Origin: Umezawaea sp049997955
GTDB lineage: Bacteria > Actinomycetota > Actinomycetes > Mycobacteriales > Pseudonocardiaceae
Assembly (NCBI GenBank): GCA_049997955.1
Contig: JAEBDY010000005.1
Span: 1-64,000, forward strand
DNA: 64,000 nt
Direction: 5' to 3'
Shown: piece by piece, positions 31,042 to 39,761 of the stretch
Numbering within the stretch: position 1 is the stretch's first letter
Layout: each line of letters begins with the position of its first letter
The notes under the pieces: generated by a model
Databases searched by the model: none
What the model was told of the DNA's origin: nothing
The model's input: the letters and a program-made list of their open reading frames with translations, nothing else
Translations under genes and position numbers: made by a program

Positions 31042-31961
31042 CCCGGCGGGGTGCGTCGGACGTGGCGAGGCTCGAAGCCGCGACCCGCACCCTGAGGGCG
31101 TTGGACTACGAGCACGGCGGAGGCGCATGCGCCTCCGCCGTGCTCGCGCAGTTGGCGACCGGCCGCCGAATGCTGGAGGACACCGCTTCCCCCGACGTCG
31201 CGGCCCGCTTGCAGGTCGCGCTGGCGGACCTGCACAACCTGGCGGGGTGGATCTCGTTCGACCTCGGCCGCGCCGAGGCCGCCCAGGCCCACTTCCACGC
31301 CGCTCTCGACCTCGCCGAGAGCGGGGACAACCAGTCGCTCGCCGCGAACGTGCACTACCGGCTCGGCCGGGTGCACCTGCACCACGACCGGTTCGCCGAG
31401 GCGCTGAGCGAGTTCGACGCCTCCGCCCACGTGGCGGGCGGCTCGGGCTCCGAGCTGGAACAGGCCATCGTGGACGCCAACCGCGCCTGGGTGCACGCCA
31501 GGCGCGGTGACGCCGCAGAGGCCGAGCAGTCCCTTGCCCGCGCGCACGACGCGTTCGCCGCCGCCGACCCCGACCGCGCCCCCGACTGGGCCCGCTTCTT
31601 CACCGCCGCCGACCTGACGGCCATGACCGGCACGGTCCACGCGGGTCTCGCCGAGGCGGGCGACGTCCGGCACGTCGAGAAGGCCGTGCCCGCGCTGCAC
31701 GAGGCCATCTCCCGCTACGGCGGGGACATGGCGCGCAGCCGGGCCTTCAGCATGGTCGAACTCGCGGTCGGCACCCTGCTCGCGGGCGAGGTGGACGCGG
31801 GCGTCGAAGCGGGTCACGACGCCGTCCGCCACGCGCTCCCGATCCGCTCGGTGCGCACCGCCGACCGGATGCGGCCCCTGCACCGGGTGGCGAGCGCGCG
31901 ACCGGACCACGACGGCGCACGGGAACTGGTGCGGCGCATCGAGGCGTTCCGCGCGAACTGA
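31038..31961 (+). CDS. TPR-like protein, HTH-less relative of XRE-TPR regulators
   Basis: The 307-aa helical-repeat protein has VARLEAATRTLRALDYEHGGGACASAVLAQL, LADLHNLAGWISFDLGRAEAAQAHFHAALDLA and later TPR-like blocks. This sequence normally follows an N-terminal XRE helix-turn-helix in Pseudonocardiales regulators, but that domain is missing here. The TTG at 31038 overlaps the preceding stop (TTGA); a GTG at 31062 is also possible. It may be a partner or sensor subunit for the DUF4383 protein. Confidence 0.65.
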   Translation: MTRRGASDVARLEAATRTLRALDYEHGGGACASAVLAQLATGRRMLEDTASPDVAARLQVALADLHNLAGWISFDLGRAEAAQAHFHAALDLAESGDNQSLAANVHYRLGRVHLHHDRFAEALSEFDASAHVAGGSGSELEQAIVDANRAWVHARRGDAAEAEQSLARAHDAFAAADPDRAPDWARFFTAADLTAMTGTVHAGLAEAGDVRHVEKAVPALHEAISRYGGDMARSRAFSMVELAVGTLLAGEVDAGVEAGHDAVRHALPIRSVRTADRMRPLHRVASARPDHDGARELVRRIEAFRAN

Positions 31962-32047
31962 AGTCCCGTTGATCAGGCCCATACGCCTGCCCTATCCGCC
32001 GCGGGCGACGCCTCGGCGAGGCCGTGGACGCCGGCTACTGTGTCCCG

Positions 32048-32857
32048 ATGACGGCTGTCGACGACGTGCGCTACTGGCGGCACCCGGCCGTGGCGGGGGT
32101 GGACCTCATCCGCGCGCACTACGTGCGGCACGGGTTCGGCAGGCACAGCCACGACACGTTCGCCATCGGCGTCGCGGCCATCGGCGTGGAGGAGCTGTGG
32201 CTCGACGGCGAGGTGCACCGGGTCCTGCCGGGCGGGGTCGTGATGATCAACCCCGGTGTCGTGCACACGGGCCGCCCGGCCGCCGAGGGCGGATGGGCCT
32301 ACCGGGCGTTCTACCCGGACGTCGACGTGGTGGCGGAGGTCGCGGGCACCGCGAGCCCGTGGTTCACCGAGCGGATCGTGTACGACGCCGACGCGGCGGA
32401 GGTGGTCGTCGCCGCGCACCGGGCCGCGGAGTCGGCCGACCGGTTGGCCGCGAGTTCCCTGCTGTGGCAGGCGTTGGCGGTGCTGCTGGGCAGGTACGGC
32501 GGCAGCCGGGTGGAGTCACCGGAGGGCGGTGGCCGGGACGTGGAGGCGGCGCGGGAGATCCTGCACGAGCGGCTGGCGGAGCCGCCGAGCCTCGCCGAGC
32601 TGGCGGCCGAGGTCGGCACGGGGCAGTTCGCGCTGCTGCGGGCCTTCCGGGCCCGGCACGGGCTGCCGCCGCACGCCTACCTCAACCAGCTGAGGGTCCG
32701 CCGGGCGTGCGCGCTGCTCGACCTCGGCACGCCCGTCGCGCGGGCGGCCGTGGAGGTCGGGTTCACCGACCAGTCGCACCTGACCCGGCACTTCCGGCGG
32801 ATCGTCGGGATCGCGCCGGGGCACTACCGGCGCAAAAACGTACAAGATCGGCCCTGA
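32048..32857 (+). CDS. AraC-family transcriptional regulator
   Basis: This 269-aa protein has an N-terminal cupin sensor (RHSHDTFAIGVAAIGVEELWLDGEVHRVLPGGVVMINPGVVHTGRPA) and a C-terminal double helix-turn-helix (PSLAELAAEVGTGQFALLRAFRARHGLPPHAYLNQLRVRRACALLDLGTPVARAAVEVGFTDQSHLTRHFRRIVGIAPGHYRR). The gene stops 22 bp before the decarboxylase, so it may regulate that gene. The ATG at 32048 is chosen; an in-frame ATG at 32024 exists. Confidence 0.85.
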   Translation: MTAVDDVRYWRHPAVAGVDLIRAHYVRHGFGRHSHDTFAIGVAAIGVEELWLDGEVHRVLPGGVVMINPGVVHTGRPAAEGGWAYRAFYPDVDVVAEVAGTASPWFTERIVYDADAAEVVVAAHRAAESADRLAASSLLWQALAVLLGRYGGSRVESPEGGGRDVEAAREILHERLAEPPSLAELAAEVGTGQFALLRAFRARHGLPPHAYLNQLRVRRACALLDLGTPVARAAVEVGFTDQSHLTRHFRRIVGIAPGHYRRKNVQDRP

Positions 32858-32879
32858 CCGCCCGACCTAGCCTGCCGCC

Positions 32880-34250
32880 ATGTTGGAACCGGACCGGGAG
32901 ACCCGGCGTGCGTGGACCGACGCGGTGGGCGCGTTCGTGGAGGACTTCGTGGCGGGCCTGGCGAAGGCGCCCGCCAGCGAGCCCGGACCGGCCGACCTGG
33001 CCGAGTTCCTGGTGGAGCCGCCGGAACGGCCGGGCTCGTTCGACGACCTGCTGGCGACGTTCGGCCGGGCGTCGGGGTACGCGGTGGAGACCGCCGGTCC
33101 CGGCTACCTCGGCTACTTCCCGGCGGGCGGCCTGCTCAGCTCGGTGCTCGCGGAAACCCTGGCGCAGACGGTGAACCGCTTCACCGGCGTGGCCGACACC
33201 GCGCCCGCGCTGGTCGCGATGGAGCACGCGGTGATCCGCTGGTTCTGCCGCCGCTTCGACCTGCCGGACGGCTCGGGCGGCGTGGTCACGTCCGGCGCGT
33301 CGATCGCCACGCTGGCCGCGCTGACCGCCGCCCGCGAGGACCGGCTCGGCGGACCGGACCCGCTCGGCACGATCTACGTCACCGAGCACACCCACTACTG
33401 CGTGGCGAAGGCCGCCCGGATCGCCGGGTTCACCTCCGCGCAGCTGCGCGTGGTGCCGGTCGACGAGGACCTGCGGATGGACCTCGCCGCCGCGGCGGCC
33501 CTCGTCGCGGACGACCGGGAGCGCGGGCTGCGGCCGTTCTTCCTGGTCGGCACGGCCGGGTCGACCAGCACCGGCACGGTGGACCCGCTGGACGCGCTCG
33601 GGGCGCTGGCGCGGCGGGAGGACCTCTGGTTCCACGTCGACGGCGCCTACGGCGGCTCGTTCCAGCTCACCGACCGCGGCCGCGCGATCCTGCACGGCGT
33701 GCACCTGGCCGACTCGATCACCCTCGACCCGCACAAGAGCCTGTTCCTCCCCTTCGGCACCGGTCTGCTGCTGGTCCGCGACGAGGCCCGGCTGCGGGCC
33801 GCGCACGCCGCGGACGGCCACTACCTCCAGGACGTCGGCCGGGAGCACGACCTGCCCGACTACGGCGACCTCGGACCCGAGCTGACCAGGGAGTACCGCG
33901 GGCTCCGGCTGTGGCTGCCGCTGCACCTGCACGGCGTGGCCGCGTTCCGCGCCGAACTGGACGAGAAGCTCGACCTGGCCGCGTTCGCGCACCGGGAGCT
34001 GGTGGCGGACCGGAACCTGGAGGTGCCGCTGAAGCCGGACCTGACGGTGGCGGTCTTCCGCTCGCCCTTCGGCGACGCGACCACCGAACGGCTCCTGGAG
34101 CGCATCAACGGCACCCGGCGGATCTTCCTGTCCAGCACCCGGCTCGACGGGAAGCACACGCTGCGGCTGTGCGTCCTCAGCCACCGCACCCACCGCGCGC
34201 ACGTGGAGGAGGCGCTGGACATCGTCCGCCGGGCCGCCCGCGAATCCTGA
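32880..34250 (+). CDS. PLP-dependent group II decarboxylase
   Basis: This 456-aa protein has the fold type I pattern of amino acid decarboxylases. It has GPGYLGYFPAGGLLSSVLAETLA, VTSGASIATLAALTAAR, a FFLVGTAGSTSTGTVDPLDAL segment, HVDGAYGG, and the PLP lysine in TLDPHKSLFLPFGTG. It would decarboxylate an aromatic amino acid, Glu, diaminobutyrate or a similar substrate; specificity is not readable. It lies between an AraC regulator and a membrane protease gene. Confidence 0.85.
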   Translation: MLEPDRETRRAWTDAVGAFVEDFVAGLAKAPASEPGPADLAEFLVEPPERPGSFDDLLATFGRASGYAVETAGPGYLGYFPAGGLLSSVLAETLAQTVNRFTGVADTAPALVAMEHAVIRWFCRRFDLPDGSGGVVTSGASIATLAALTAAREDRLGGPDPLGTIYVTEHTHYCVAKAARIAGFTSAQLRVVPVDEDLRMDLAAAAALVADDRERGLRPFFLVGTAGSTSTGTVDPLDALGALARREDLWFHVDGAYGGSFQLTDRGRAILHGVHLADSITLDPHKSLFLPFGTGLLLVRDEARLRAAHAADGHYLQDVGREHDLPDYGDLGPELTREYRGLRLWLPLHLHGVAAFRAELDEKLDLAAFAHRELVADRNLEVPLKPDLTVAVFRSPFGDATTERLLERINGTRRIFLSSTRLDGKHTLRLCVLSHRTHRAHVEEALDIVRRAARES

Positions 34251-34267
34251 CTGGCAGTATTGGGCCG

Positions 34268-34954
34268 ATGCCGACGATCACGGAGTTGTGGGACAGGCCG
34301 GACGCGGCGGTGGTCCTGGGATCAGCGCTGGTGGCCCTGGTGCTCGTGCTCAGCCGGGGGATCTGGCGGGTCAGCCGCAACGTCGTGACCATCGCCCACG
34401 AGGGCGGCCACGCGCTGTTCGCGCTGCTCAGCGGTCGCAGGCTGTCCGGGATCACGCTGCACTCCGACACCTCGGGCGTGACGGTGTCGCGGGGCCGCCC
34501 GACCGGGTTCGGCATGGTCCTGACCGGCTTCGCGGGCTACGTCGCCCCCTCCCTGCTCGGCCTCGGCGGCGCCGCGCTGGTGGCCGCGGACCAGATCCGC
34601 CCGCTGCTGTGGGGCAGCACGGTGCTCCTGATCGCGATGCTCGTGATGATCCGCAACGTCTTCGGCGTCATCTCCGTCGTGGTCACGGGCGCGATCGTGT
34701 TCGCCGTGTCCTGGTTCGCCACCGACGCCGTCCAGGACGCCTTCGGCTACCTGTTCTGCTGGTTCCTGCTGTTCGGCGGCGTCCGCCCGGTGTGGGAGCT
34801 CCAGCGCAAACGCGTGCGCGGCCGCGCCCCCAGCTCGGACGCCGACCAGCTGGCCCGCCTCACCGGCGTCCCCGGCACCCTGTGGGTCCTGGTGTTCGGC
34901 GCGGTCGCCCTCGCGTGCCTGTACTTCGGCGGACTGCTCCTCGTCGACATGTGA
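34268..34954 (+). CDS. M50-like membrane metalloprotease family protein
   Basis: This 228-aa membrane protein has several hydrophobic segments and the zinc motif HEGGH (residues 44-48) in a membrane helix (NVVTIAHEGGHALFALLSGRRLSGITLHSD). A conserved TGFAGYVAPSLLGLGGA follows. It matches the short actinobacterial M50B-type family. The second metal ligand (Asp) is not clearly seen. The start is 18 bp after the decarboxylase stop. Confidence 0.75.
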   Translation: MPTITELWDRPDAAVVLGSALVALVLVLSRGIWRVSRNVVTIAHEGGHALFALLSGRRLSGITLHSDTSGVTVSRGRPTGFGMVLTGFAGYVAPSLLGLGGAALVAADQIRPLLWGSTVLLIAMLVMIRNVFGVISVVVTGAIVFAVSWFATDAVQDAFGYLFCWFLLFGGVRPVWELQRKRVRGRAPSSDADQLARLTGVPGTLWVLVFGAVALACLYFGGLLLVDM

Positions 34955-35004
34955 CGGACCGGGATCGTCGGGTACCCCGCCGGGACACCACCGGAGGAGG
35001 ACCC

Positions 35005-36786
35005 ATGGCCGAAACGGTCGCCGACCACCTGCTGGAACGCCTGAGGGACTGGGGCGTGGAGCGGGTGTTCGCCTATCCGGGCGACGGCATCAACGGCATC
35101 GTGACCGCGTTCGGGAAGGCGGACAACCGGCCCGCGTTCATCCAGGCGCGGCACGAGGAGATGGCGGCCTTCGAGGCCGTCGGGTACGCCAAGTTCAGCG
35201 GGCACGTCGGGGTCTGCTTGGCTACGTCGGGGCCGGGGGCGATCCACCTGCTCAACGGCCTGTACGACGCGAAGCTCGACCACGTCCCGGTGGTGGCGAT
35301 CGTCGGCCAGACGGCCCGCACCGCCCGCGGCGGCAGCTACCAGCAGGAGGTGGACCTGCAGGCGGTGTTCGCCGACGTCGCCAGCGAGTTCCTGGTCGAG
35401 ATCTCCGTGCCCGAGCAGCTGCCCAACGCGCTGGACCGGGCGATCCGCACGGCGCTCGCGCGGCGCGCGCCGACCGTGGTGATCATCCCCGCCGACGTGC
35501 AGGAGCTGGACTACTCGCCGCCCCGGCACGAGTTCAAGCACGTGCCGTCCAGCCCGCCCAGCCTGCCGACCAGCGTGGCGGTCCCGCCGGACGAGGAGGT
35601 GGCGCGCGCCGCCGAGCTGATCAACGCGGGGGAGAAGGTCGCGATCCTCGTCGGGCAGGGCGCTCGCGGCGCGGCGGACGAGCTGCGGGCGCTGGCCGAC
35701 CTGACCGGCGGCGGCGTGGCCAAGGCGTTGCTGGGCAAGGACGTGCTGTCCGACGACCTGCCGTACGTGACCGGCTCGATCGGCCTGCTGGGCACCCGGC
35801 CGAGCTACGAGCTGATGACCGGGTGCGACACCCTGGTGATCGTCGGCTCGAACTTCCCGTACTCGCAGTACCTGCCGGAGTACGGCAAGGCGCGCGCCGT
35901 CCAGATCGATGTGGACGGTCGGCTGATCGGCATGCGCTACCCGACCGAGTGCGCGCTGGTCGGCGACTCCGGGGCCACCCTGCGCAAGCTCCTGCCCCTG
36001 CTGCGGCGCAAGGAGGACCGCTCCTGGCAGGAGGAGGTCCGGAGCAACGTCGCGAAGTGGTGGGAGGTGATGGACGAGCAGGCGCTGGTCCCCGGCGACC
36101 CGGTCAACCCCATGCGGATCGTGTCGGAGCTGTCCGTCCGGATCCCCGACAACGCGATCGTCACCGCCGACTCGGGTTCCGCGGTCAACTGGTACGCCCG
36201 CCACCTCCGGATGCGCGGCACCATGCGCGGCTCGCTGTCCGGCACGCTCGCGACCATGGGCGCGGCCGTCCCGTACGCGATCGGCGCCAAGTTCGCCCAC
36301 CCGGACCGGCCCGTCGTGGCGCTCGTCGGCGACGGCGCCATGCAGATGAACAACATGGCCGAGCTGATCACCCTCGCCCGCTACCGGCACGAGTGGGCGG
36401 ACCAGCGGTGCGTGGTCTGCGTGCTGCACAACAACGACCTGAACCAGGTCACGTGGGAGCTGCGCGCGATGGGCGGCGCGCCGAAGTTCGAGGAGTCCCA
36501 GGTGCTGCCGGACGTCGACTACGCCGGGTTCGCCCGGTCCATCGGGCTGGAGGGCATCACCGTCGACGACCCGGACGACCTCGGACCCGCGTGGGACCGC
36601 GCGCTGGCCGCCGACCGGCCCGTGGTGCTCGACGTGCACTGCGACCCGAACATTCCGCCGATCCCGCCGCACGCCACCGTCGAGCAGATCAAGTCGGTCA
36701 CCGAGGCCGTGCTGCGCGGCGACCCGGACGCCTGGGAGATCGTCAGCAAGGGCCTGCGCACCAAGGTCAAGGAGCTGTTCGCCTGA
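35005..36786 (+). CDS. Thiamine pyrophosphate-dependent enzyme, PoxB-like
   Basis: This 593-aa protein has full TPP-enzyme domains. HEEMAAFEAVGYAKFSG carries the catalytic Glu, central NAGEKVAILVGQGARGAADEL is the FAD/ADP-like domain, and C-terminal VVALVGDGAMQMNNMAELITLARY has the GDG and Asn ligands. It resembles pyruvate:quinone oxidoreductase and related actinobacterial enzymes that decarboxylate pyruvate. A strong ribosome site (ggaggagg) precedes the ATG. Confidence 0.8.
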   Translation: MAETVADHLLERLRDWGVERVFAYPGDGINGIVTAFGKADNRPAFIQARHEEMAAFEAVGYAKFSGHVGVCLATSGPGAIHLLNGLYDAKLDHVPVVAIVGQTARTARGGSYQQEVDLQAVFADVASEFLVEISVPEQLPNALDRAIRTALARRAPTVVIIPADVQELDYSPPRHEFKHVPSSPPSLPTSVAVPPDEEVARAAELINAGEKVAILVGQGARGAADELRALADLTGGGVAKALLGKDVLSDDLPYVTGSIGLLGTRPSYELMTGCDTLVIVGSNFPYSQYLPEYGKARAVQIDVDGRLIGMRYPTECALVGDSGATLRKLLPLLRRKEDRSWQEEVRSNVAKWWEVMDEQALVPGDPVNPMRIVSELSVRIPDNAIVTADSGSAVNWYARHLRMRGTMRGSLSGTLATMGAAVPYAIGAKFAHPDRPVVALVGDGAMQMNNMAELITLARYRHEWADQRCVVCVLHNNDLNQVTWELRAMGGAPKFEESQVLPDVDYAGFARSIGLEGITVDDPDDLGPAWDRALAADRPVVLDVHCDPNIPPIPPHATVEQIKSVTEAVLRGDPDAWEIVSKGLRTKVKELFA

Positions 36787-36965
36787 CCCCCGCCGGTGGC
36801 GGTCGGCTCGGGACGCGGGCCACGGGGTGCGCTCCCGGCTGATCGCCGCCTCGGCGTCCGGGGAGGGCTGTGGGTGGGGCCGAGGACGTGGGCGTGCGCC
36901 AACCTGCGGGAGCCGTTCGGCTGGGGTTGGGTGTACGCGTACCGCAAACGATCACGAGGAGCGCC

Positions 36966-37169
36966 ATGACCGACCCGAACGAGATCCCGCTGGACCCCGC
37001 CGAGGAGACCGACGAGGACGAGCTGGGCGTCGACCCGCTCGACGAGGGCGTCGAGCCCGCCGACCACTGGTCCGGGGCCGACAAGTTCGGCACCACGTCC
37101 GCCGAGCAGAGGGCGGGGGAGCCCCTGGACGAGAGGCTCAAGCAGGAGGAGCCGGACGTCGGGCCGTAA
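36966..37169 (+). CDS. Small acidic DUF5709-like protein
   Basis: The 67-aa highly acidic protein ends with EQRAGEPLDERLKQEEPDV, the hallmark of DUF5709 proteins of actinobacteria. It is soluble and probably disordered. A gaggagc ribosome site precedes the ATG. It lies between the TPP enzyme and the SigF/WhiB cluster. The function is unknown. Confidence 0.7.
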   Translation: MTDPNEIPLDPAEETDEDELGVDPLDEGVEPADHWSGADKFGTTSAEQRAGEPLDERLKQEEPDVGP

Positions 37170-37208
37170 CCCGATCGGTGGGCTGAGGCAGAAAGCGCTA
37201 TGGGACAG

Positions 37209-37235
37209 GTTTGCACTTGGCACATCGCCGGGTAG
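37209..37235 (+). promoter_or_regulatory. SigF-type promoter of the whiB gene
   Basis: GTTT (37209-37212), a 17-bp spacer and GGGTAG (37230-37235) match the SigF consensus, 40 bp before the whiB start. Confidence 0.6.
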
Positions 37236-37274
37236 TTCAGGGTCGCCGAACAGTTACCGCGCGAGGAGACCGTG

Positions 37275-37571
37275 ATGACCTGCACCACCCGCCTTCCCAA
37301 GCCGGTCGCCGATGTGTGGGACTGGCAGATGGACGGACTCTGCCGAGGCGCCAACAGCGCCATCTTCTTCCACCCGGACAACGAGCGGGGCACGGCCAGG
37401 TCCGCCAGGGAGGACCAGGCGAAGCGGATCTGCGCGACGTGCCCCGTGCTGCAGCAGTGCCGCCAGCACGCGCTGGAGGCGCAGGAGCCGTACGGCGTGT
37501 GGGGCGGGATGGGCGAGGACGAGCGACGCAAGATCATCGCGTCGGCTCGTCGTCGCCTCCGGGTCGCCTGA
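37275..37571 (+). CDS. WhiB-family iron-sulfur regulator (WhiB3/WhiD-like)
   Basis: The 98-aa protein has the four WhiB cysteines (LCRG, then ICATCPVLQQC) and the GVWGG turn, followed by a basic tail RRKIIASARRRLRV. WDWQMDGLCRGANSAIFFHPDNERG is closest to the WhiB3/WhiD group, which senses redox or nitric oxide and binds sigma factors. The GTG just before the ATG is also possible. It is convergent with the second SigF gene, one base apart. Confidence 0.85.
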   Translation: MTCTTRLPKPVADVWDWQMDGLCRGANSAIFFHPDNERGTARSAREDQAKRICATCPVLQQCRQHALEAQEPYGVWGGMGEDERRKIIASARRRLRVA

Positions 37572-37572
37572 G

Positions 37573-38430
37573 CTACTCCTGCAAACCGTCGCGCAGTTGG
37601 CGAAGGGTCTTCGCCAGCAGGCGCGACACGTGCATCTGCGAGATGCCGATCTTGTCGGCGATCTGCGTCTGCGTCATGTTGCCGAAGAACCTCATGACGA
37701 CGATCTTCCGTTCCCGGTCCGGTAGCTGTTCGAGCAGCGGGTGCAGTGCCTCCCGTTGCTCGATCACCTCCATCTCGGGGTCCTCGGCGCCGAGCGTGTT
37801 GCCCAGCGAGATCGAGCTGTCGTCCGCCAGCAGCATGTCGTCCAGCGACGCGCTGTGGTAAGCGTTGCCCGCGGCCAGGCCCTCGTGGACCTCCTCGCGG
37901 GTCAACCCGAGGTGCGTCGCCAGCTCGCTCGGCGTCGGCGCCCTGCCCAGCGTCTGCGAGAGCCGTGACGACCCCGCGTTGATCGCCAGGTGCAGCTCCT
38001 TGAGCCGCCTCGGCATCCGCACCGACCAGCTGGAGTCGCGGAAGTACTTCCGGACCTCGCCCATGATCGTCGGCACGGCGAACGACAGGAAGTCGCTGCC
38101 CCGCTCGGGGTCGAACCGGTCCACCGCGTTGATCAGGCCGACGGTCGCCACCTGCACGAGGTCGTCGTGCGGTTCGCCGCGGTTGCCGAACCTGCGGGCG
38201 ATGTGCTTGGCGACCGGCAGGTGCTCGGTCACCAGTTCGTCGCGCAACCGCTCCCGGCGCGGGTCGTCGGCCGGAGTGGCGGCCAGCGTGACGAACAGCG
38301 GTGCCAGGTGGTCGTAGTCACCCCGTGTGGACGAGCCGCGGGCCTCCGTCGAGACCTCTGTCGCGACCTCTGCGGCCAAGCTCTCTGTCGTCGGGGTCTC
38401 TGGGGTGGTCCCCGCACCGGTTCCGGTCAC
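37573..38430 (-). CDS. sigF: SigF/SigB-type sigma factor, second copy
   Basis: This 285-aa group 3 sigma factor has a 35-residue Thr/Glu-rich N-terminal extension compared with the copy at 1819-2559. Region 2 has VGLINAVDRFDPERGSDFLSFAVPTIMGEVRKYFRDSSWS, and region 4 ends TQTQIADKIGISQMHVSRLLAKTLRQLRDGL. It overlaps its anti-sigma gene by ATGA. The larger set of switch proteins nearby suggests this is the main SigF of the strain. Confidence 0.9.
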   Translation of the reverse strand: MTGTGAGTTPETPTTESLAAEVATEVSTEARGSSTRGDYDHLAPLFVTLAATPADDPRRERLRDELVTEHLPVAKHIARRFGNRGEPHDDLVQVATVGLINAVDRFDPERGSDFLSFAVPTIMGEVRKYFRDSSWSVRMPRRLKELHLAINAGSSRLSQTLGRAPTPSELATHLGLTREEVHEGLAAGNAYHSASLDDMLLADDSSISLGNTLGAEDPEMEVIEQREALHPLLEQLPDRERKIVVMRFFGNMTQTQIADKIGISQMHVSRLLAKTLRQLRDGLQE

Positions 38431-38864
38431 GCATCCACCAACCCGCGCTTGACCAAGTCGATGTGCACCACGTACTCGTCATCACCGGCCTGCGGTGCGA
38501 CCCACGTCGTCACCGAGTCCACCAGCGCGCTCAGCACGCGCCAGCCGAAGCTGTCGCGGTCCGGCGGCGACGAGTGCTTCGACGCCACCTGCGTGGAGAC
38601 CTGGACGACGCCGTCGATCACCACGAACCGCGCGCTCAGCACGGCTTCCGGCGCGGCCAGCGCGATCAGCGTGGAACACGCCTCGTCCACGGCGAGCTTG
38701 AGGTCCTCGATGGAGTCGAGGTCGAAGTCCTGGCGCATCGCGATGTCCGCGGCGACAGCGCGCACGATCGACAACTGCGTGGGGTTGGCCGCCATCCGCA
38801 GCTCGACGCCCTGCAGGCTGCTTTCCGACTCACCGCGGTGCGGCTCCGTTTGCGACACGCTCAC
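38427..38864 (-). CDS. UsfX/RsbW-type anti-sigma factor, second copy
   Basis: This 145-aa protein is parallel to 2556-2963. The N-box is LAVDEACSTLI, again without the SpoIIAB-type Asn, and the DxGxG box is not evident. FGWRVLSALVDSVTTWVA is shared in pattern with the first copy (FCWRVISSLADSASTMV). GTG start with gagg before it. Inferred role: holds the adjacent SigF until an antagonist such as the nearby RsbV frees it. Confidence 0.85.
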   Translation of the reverse strand: MSVSQTEPHRGESESSLQGVELRMAANPTQLSIVRAVAADIAMRQDFDLDSIEDLKLAVDEACSTLIALAAPEAVLSARFVVIDGVVQVSTQVASKHSSPPDRDSFGWRVLSALVDSVTTWVAPQAGDDEYVVHIDLVKRGLVDA

Positions 38865-38904
38865 CTCGTAGTCCGTCCTGTTGTTCTGGCCATGGTCCTA
38901 GCAC

Positions 38905-38955
38905 TACCCGAATCAGTCCCGCTTCACACGTGTAGAAGCGACCTGTTGTGGGAAT
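38905..38955. promoter_or_regulatory. Divergent SigF-type promoters sharing a palindromic -35
   Basis: On the minus strand GTGT (38926-38929) and GGGTA (38905-38909) with a 16-bp spacer serve the usfX-sigF pair. On the plus strand GTGT (38930-38933) and GGGAAT (38950-38955), also 16 bp apart, serve the kinase-STAS gene. The two -35 boxes together form ACACGTGT. Confidence 0.5.
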
Positions 38956-38964
38956 CCTCGATCG

Positions 38965-39753
38965 ATGCGCGCGCAACCACCCGCCGAGGGCCCAGTGCAC
39001 GGCGCCGACGACGCCGTCGAGCGCTACGCGCTCGACTTCCGGACGCGCTCCAACACCCTCGCCCAGCTGCGGCGGTCGTTCAGCGCGTGGCTGGACACGG
39101 CGGGCGTCGACGACGACGGGGCGTACGACCTGCTCCTGGCCGTCAACGAGGCCGTGTCCAACTCGGTCGAGCACGCCTACCCGTCCGACGTCGACGGCCT
39201 CGTGCGGATCAGCGCCGACGTCGAGCAGGACGGCACCCTGTGCGTCGTCGTGGCAGACGACGGCCGGTGGCGGGTGCCACCCGCAGAGCTGTCCGACCGA
39301 GGCCGGGGTCTGCTGCTGATGCGCGAGAACGTCGACCAGGTCGTGGTCGACCGCACCTCCGGCGGCACCTCGGTCAGCCTGTGCCGCTCGCTGCGCCCCC
39401 GGCGTGCCGAGGCCCTCGCCGCGCCGCACGACGGGCACGAGGTGCTGGTCGAGGAACGCGACGCGGGCGTGCACGTCTCGGTTCGCGGTGACGTGCCCGC
39501 GAGCACCGGAGCCGCGCTGCGCCGCTCCCTGCTCACCGCGGCCCGCGGCGGCACGGTGCCCGTCGTGGTCGACCTCGGTGAGCTGGGAGCGGAGACGGCG
39601 GGAGCGGTGCACGCGGTGTTCGCGGTCGCCGACGCGGCATCGGCCGCGGGCAACCGCGTTGTCGTGCGCGCCGAGCCCGGCACTCCCGTGTGGACGGCGC
39701 TGGAGGCGTCCGGAGTGCGGCACGTGGCGGACGTGGTGTCGCACCCCGGGTGA
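38965..39753 (+). CDS. RsbW-like kinase fused to a STAS domain
   Basis: The 262-aa protein has an N-terminal GHKL ATPase (LLLAVNEAVSNSVEHAYP with the Asn present, VVADDGRW, SDRGRGLLLM) and a C-terminal STAS-like domain (VHVSVRGDVPASTGAALRRSL, VVVDLGELGAETAGAVHAV). Unlike the two UsfX proteins, its ATP site looks intact. The usual phospho-Ser of the STAS part is replaced by ETAG. It likely acts in a partner-switching cascade with the adjacent RsbV and SigF. Confidence 0.75.
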   Translation: MRAQPPAEGPVHGADDAVERYALDFRTRSNTLAQLRRSFSAWLDTAGVDDDGAYDLLLAVNEAVSNSVEHAYPSDVDGLVRISADVEQDGTLCVVVADDGRWRVPPAELSDRGRGLLLMRENVDQVVVDRTSGGTSVSLCRSLRPRRAEALAAPHDGHEVLVEERDAGVHVSVRGDVPASTGAALRRSLLTAARGGTVPVVVDLGELGAETAGAVHAVFAVADAASAAGNRVVVRAEPGTPVWTALEASGVRHVADVVSHPG

Positions 39754-39761
39754 AGGACGCG

